From contig NZ_AP014836.1 in assembly GCF_002356115.1 (NCBI RefSeq), forward strand, positions 248,001 to 312,000: a stretch of 64,000 nt of DNA. The letters run 5' to 3'. The position numbers and the translations under genes are program-made. Source of the DNA: Candidatus Nitrosoglobus terrae. Lineage in GTDB: Bacteria > Pseudomonadota > Gammaproteobacteria > Nitrosococcales > Nitrosococcaceae. The notes under the pieces are model-generated. The model searched no databases. It was not told the DNA's origin and saw nothing but the letters and a program-made list of their open reading frames with translations. Positions 62,208 to 64,000 of the stretch are shown here, piece after piece (position 1 is the stretch's first letter; each line of letters opens with the position of its first letter).

Positions 62208-63737
62208 TCAACCTCTACCATTATGTTTACTCAGTAAAGCTATAGCAGTATTTCTGATTTCATCAAGCAGCATAGAAAAATGCTGAATTTCGATTAAATG
62301 ATTCATAAACACCACACGTAAAGCGGCTACTCCATCTATATCCACCTTTGAAATAAAAAATTTCCCCTCTTCGCAGATGCGATTTCTGATGGCTACCTGA
62401 AATTCTGACAGTGTTAAATCTTTCGGTATGATGGCTGGACAGTAGCGGAAACAGAGGATGTTTAATTCAGGCTCATGAATTATTTCAAACTCTTTCTGCT
62501 CGCTCAGTATTTGAAAGGCCTCTCTGGCTAGGCTGCATAGATATTCTATTTTTTCAACAAATAATTTTTCGCCATATAGACTCCATGTAGTCCATAAATT
62601 CATAATTAACGGCCTTTTTGTACACTCGAAATTCTGCTTAGCGCTATCGAATTGAGTATAAATGCTCGGCTGTTTTTCAAATACATAACTTGCATCTTGG
62701 CTTTCAGTCTGCTGAAAAGCACTGAAGCTTTTATGTTTATCCTTATAAAAAAGGAGTGTACACACTGCTGGCATGAACATCGTTTTATGTGCATCCCAAC
62801 AGAAAGAATCACATTTTTCGATCCCTTTTAATTTATGACGAAGTAGACTGGAAACTAACAAGCCGCCACCATGCGCGGCATCGACGTGTAACCAGCAATC
62901 TCGTTCCTGTGCAATATCGGCCAGTTCGTCGAGTGGATCGAAGGCACCAACTGACGTTGTGCCTGACGACGCGACAATACAGAATACTTTGCATCCGCGC
63001 TGCTCAGCGTCATCAAGTATAGGGCGTACTTTGTCAATATGAATTCGATATTTTTTGTCAAGTGGCAAACGCACAACCTGCTGTTCACCAATGCCGAGTA
63101 TTCCCGCGGCTCGCAATACGCTGTAATGCACATCTTCACTAACTGCGAGTACGGGTCGAGTTTGCTGGCCGACTCCAGTTATGCCTGCACGCCAGAACTG
63201 TGGAAATTTATCATTGCGCGCAGCAAGAATTGCGGTCAGATTGGCTAAAGAGCCTCCAGAGGTGGTTATCATCGCAAATTTTTCTGGCGAGTACCCGATA
63301 AAACGATTTAACACATCAGCCATGATCTGTTCAGCGACATTAGGTAATTGTCCCGCTTCATAAAAGGATGATGGCTGGCTTACGATCGAGCTAACTAAAT
63401 CGATTACTCCAGCCAAGAAAGGGGCACCTGAAAATTGTCGCCCCATATAGCCAGGGGAATGTACCTGAATTCCAGTGCTTATATACAAATCAATAATTTT
63501 TGCTAGATTTTCTTCGATTGCTACCGGTGAAGTTTGCACAAGAGGGGCCATAAATAATTCCTTCGCCAACCGTAACAAATCGTTCGGATCGCGCAAAGAA
63601 AGCCCCCTGATGGATGAGTCTGAAAGGTAATGCTCCAATTTGGACACAGCAATTTCAACACCTTTTCGTAATGAGGCAGGGTCGAAAGCCGCCATCTGCA
63701 AGCCCTTTTTTACAGCAATTTTTTGGGTCATTTCCAT
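62208..63737 (-). CDS. PLP-dependent group II amino-acid decarboxylase
   Basis: A 509-residue pyridoxal-phosphate enzyme of the aromatic amino-acid / glutamate / diaminobutyrate decarboxylase group. HVDAAHGGGLLVS binds PLP, and SFCWDAHKTMF contains the PLP lysine. The substrate cannot be set. It follows the isochorismatase-like gene at the window edge by 43 bases in the same direction, so the two may be one operon. Confidence 0.9.
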   Translation of the reverse strand: MEMTQKIAVKKGLQMAAFDPASLRKGVEIAVSKLEHYLSDSSIRGLSLRDPNDLLRLAKELFMAPLVQTSPVAIEENLAKIIDLYISTGIQVHSPGYMGRQFSGAPFLAGVIDLVSSIVSQPSSFYEAGQLPNVAEQIMADVLNRFIGYSPEKFAMITTSGGSLANLTAILAARNDKFPQFWRAGITGVGQQTRPVLAVSEDVHYSVLRAAGILGIGEQQVVRLPLDKKYRIHIDKVRPILDDAEQRGCKVFCIVASSGTTSVGAFDPLDELADIAQERDCWLHVDAAHGGGLLVSSLLRHKLKGIEKCDSFCWDAHKTMFMPAVCTLLFYKDKHKSFSAFQQTESQDASYVFEKQPSIYTQFDSAKQNFECTKRPLIMNLWTTWSLYGEKLFVEKIEYLCSLAREAFQILSEQKEFEIIHEPELNILCFRYCPAIIPKDLTLSEFQVAIRNRICEEGKFFISKVDIDGVAALRVVFMNHLIEIQHFSMLLDEIRNTAIALLSKHNGRG

Positions 63738-63780
63738 TCTAGCCTAGGTTATTTATTCTGCGTTTTATCGAACAGAGATG

Positions 63781-64000
63781 TCACAAAATATCTTGAAGGG
63801 TCACTAAGGATACGCGCGTTGATAAGGCAAACAACGCAATATTATGTAATATTTCACTAACGGTACTGCAGCAATCAGTCAAAACCGATATTTCATATTT
63901 TTCTGCCGATTTAGAGATTGCAGTATGCGTCACGCAGTTCTGGGTCATCATGCCGCAGATAAACAGCTTCCTCACTTGGAACTTGCTTAATAAATCTGCA
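63781..64000 (-). CDS. Isochorismatase-family cysteine hydrolase, 5' end cut by window edge
   Basis: The frame is open to the right edge. It has LFICGMMTQNCVTHTAISKSAEKYEISVLTDCC, the C-terminal half of cysteine-hydrolase isochorismatase-like proteins, with the catalytic Cys in TQNC. At least half of the protein is outside. It lies just upstream of the PLP decarboxylase. Confidence 0.85.
   Translation of the reverse strand, partial: ADLLSKFQVRKLFICGMMTQNCVTHTAISKSAEKYEISVLTDCCSTVSEILHNIALFALSTRVSLVTLQDIL

Overview
The window reads as a chromosome segment of a low-GC gammaproteobacterium. The housekeeping set (RNase E, KdsB, RluC, spermidine synthase divergent from biosynthetic arginine decarboxylase, DsbA with cytochrome c4, EngB beside PolA, HemL, UvrD) is gammaproteobacterial. 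Pyrophosphate-dependent phosphofructokinase, PEP-CTERM proteins and copper-handling genes point to a Chromatiales-like, possibly Nitrosococcaceae-type chemolithotroph. That placement is inference; no rRNA or ammonia monooxygenase gene is present to prove it.

Layout. 1-12.6 kb is mostly core: a membrane protein cut by the edge, argJ, a one-chain DarT-DarG-like DNA ADP-ribosylation toxin/antitoxin, the adk-pfkB-Rieske operon, pfp, rluC-sppA, rne and kdsB. 12.9-19.3 kb holds envelope and accessory genes: a frameshifted secreted protein, a ZnuD-like zinc receptor behind a Zur-type operator with its signal peptide broken at a ten-T run, a PEP-CTERM protein behind a sigma-54-type promoter, and a double-domain nitrilase whose second domain has lost its cysteine. 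19.6-22.3 kb, ending at tRNA-Ser(CGA), is a decayed antiphage-type array: fragments of a DUF499-like ATPase and a DUF1156-like methyltransferase flank an intact TIGR04255 / small protein / PemK-like operon. 22.4-36.5 kb is core again: dsbA, cytochrome c4, engB, polA, speA/speE, an LPS-core operon (GT4, GT9, O-antigen ligase) and a large unrecognised protein.

36.6-46.8 kb combines a decayed TnpB element with a small RHH-like gene, a cupredoxin, a tyrosine recombinase, a Tat-exported amidohydrolase, a copper P-type ATPase with extra membrane segments, and a histidine kinase / response regulator / PepSY operon whose upstream part is duplicated. 46.9-54.9 kb holds envelope proteins, a short-chain dehydrogenase, a KfrA-like coiled-coil protein, an aspartic protease, uvrD and hemL.

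55.1-61.8 kb is a plasmid-derived scrapyard bounded by two DUF29 paralogues: orphan hsdS, an intact TnpB, a frameshifted RepL-like initiator, the tail of an integrase, a third hsdS-type repeat, a second sigma-54-type PEP-CTERM gene, and a RepL/Rep_3-like remnant. The right edge carries a PLP-dependent decarboxylase and a cut isochorismatase-family hydrolase.

Several genes carry single-base frameshifts (zinc receptor, 13.2 kb secreted protein, TnpB copy, RepL). They could be real decay, phase variation or assembly error; the sequence alone cannot separate these.
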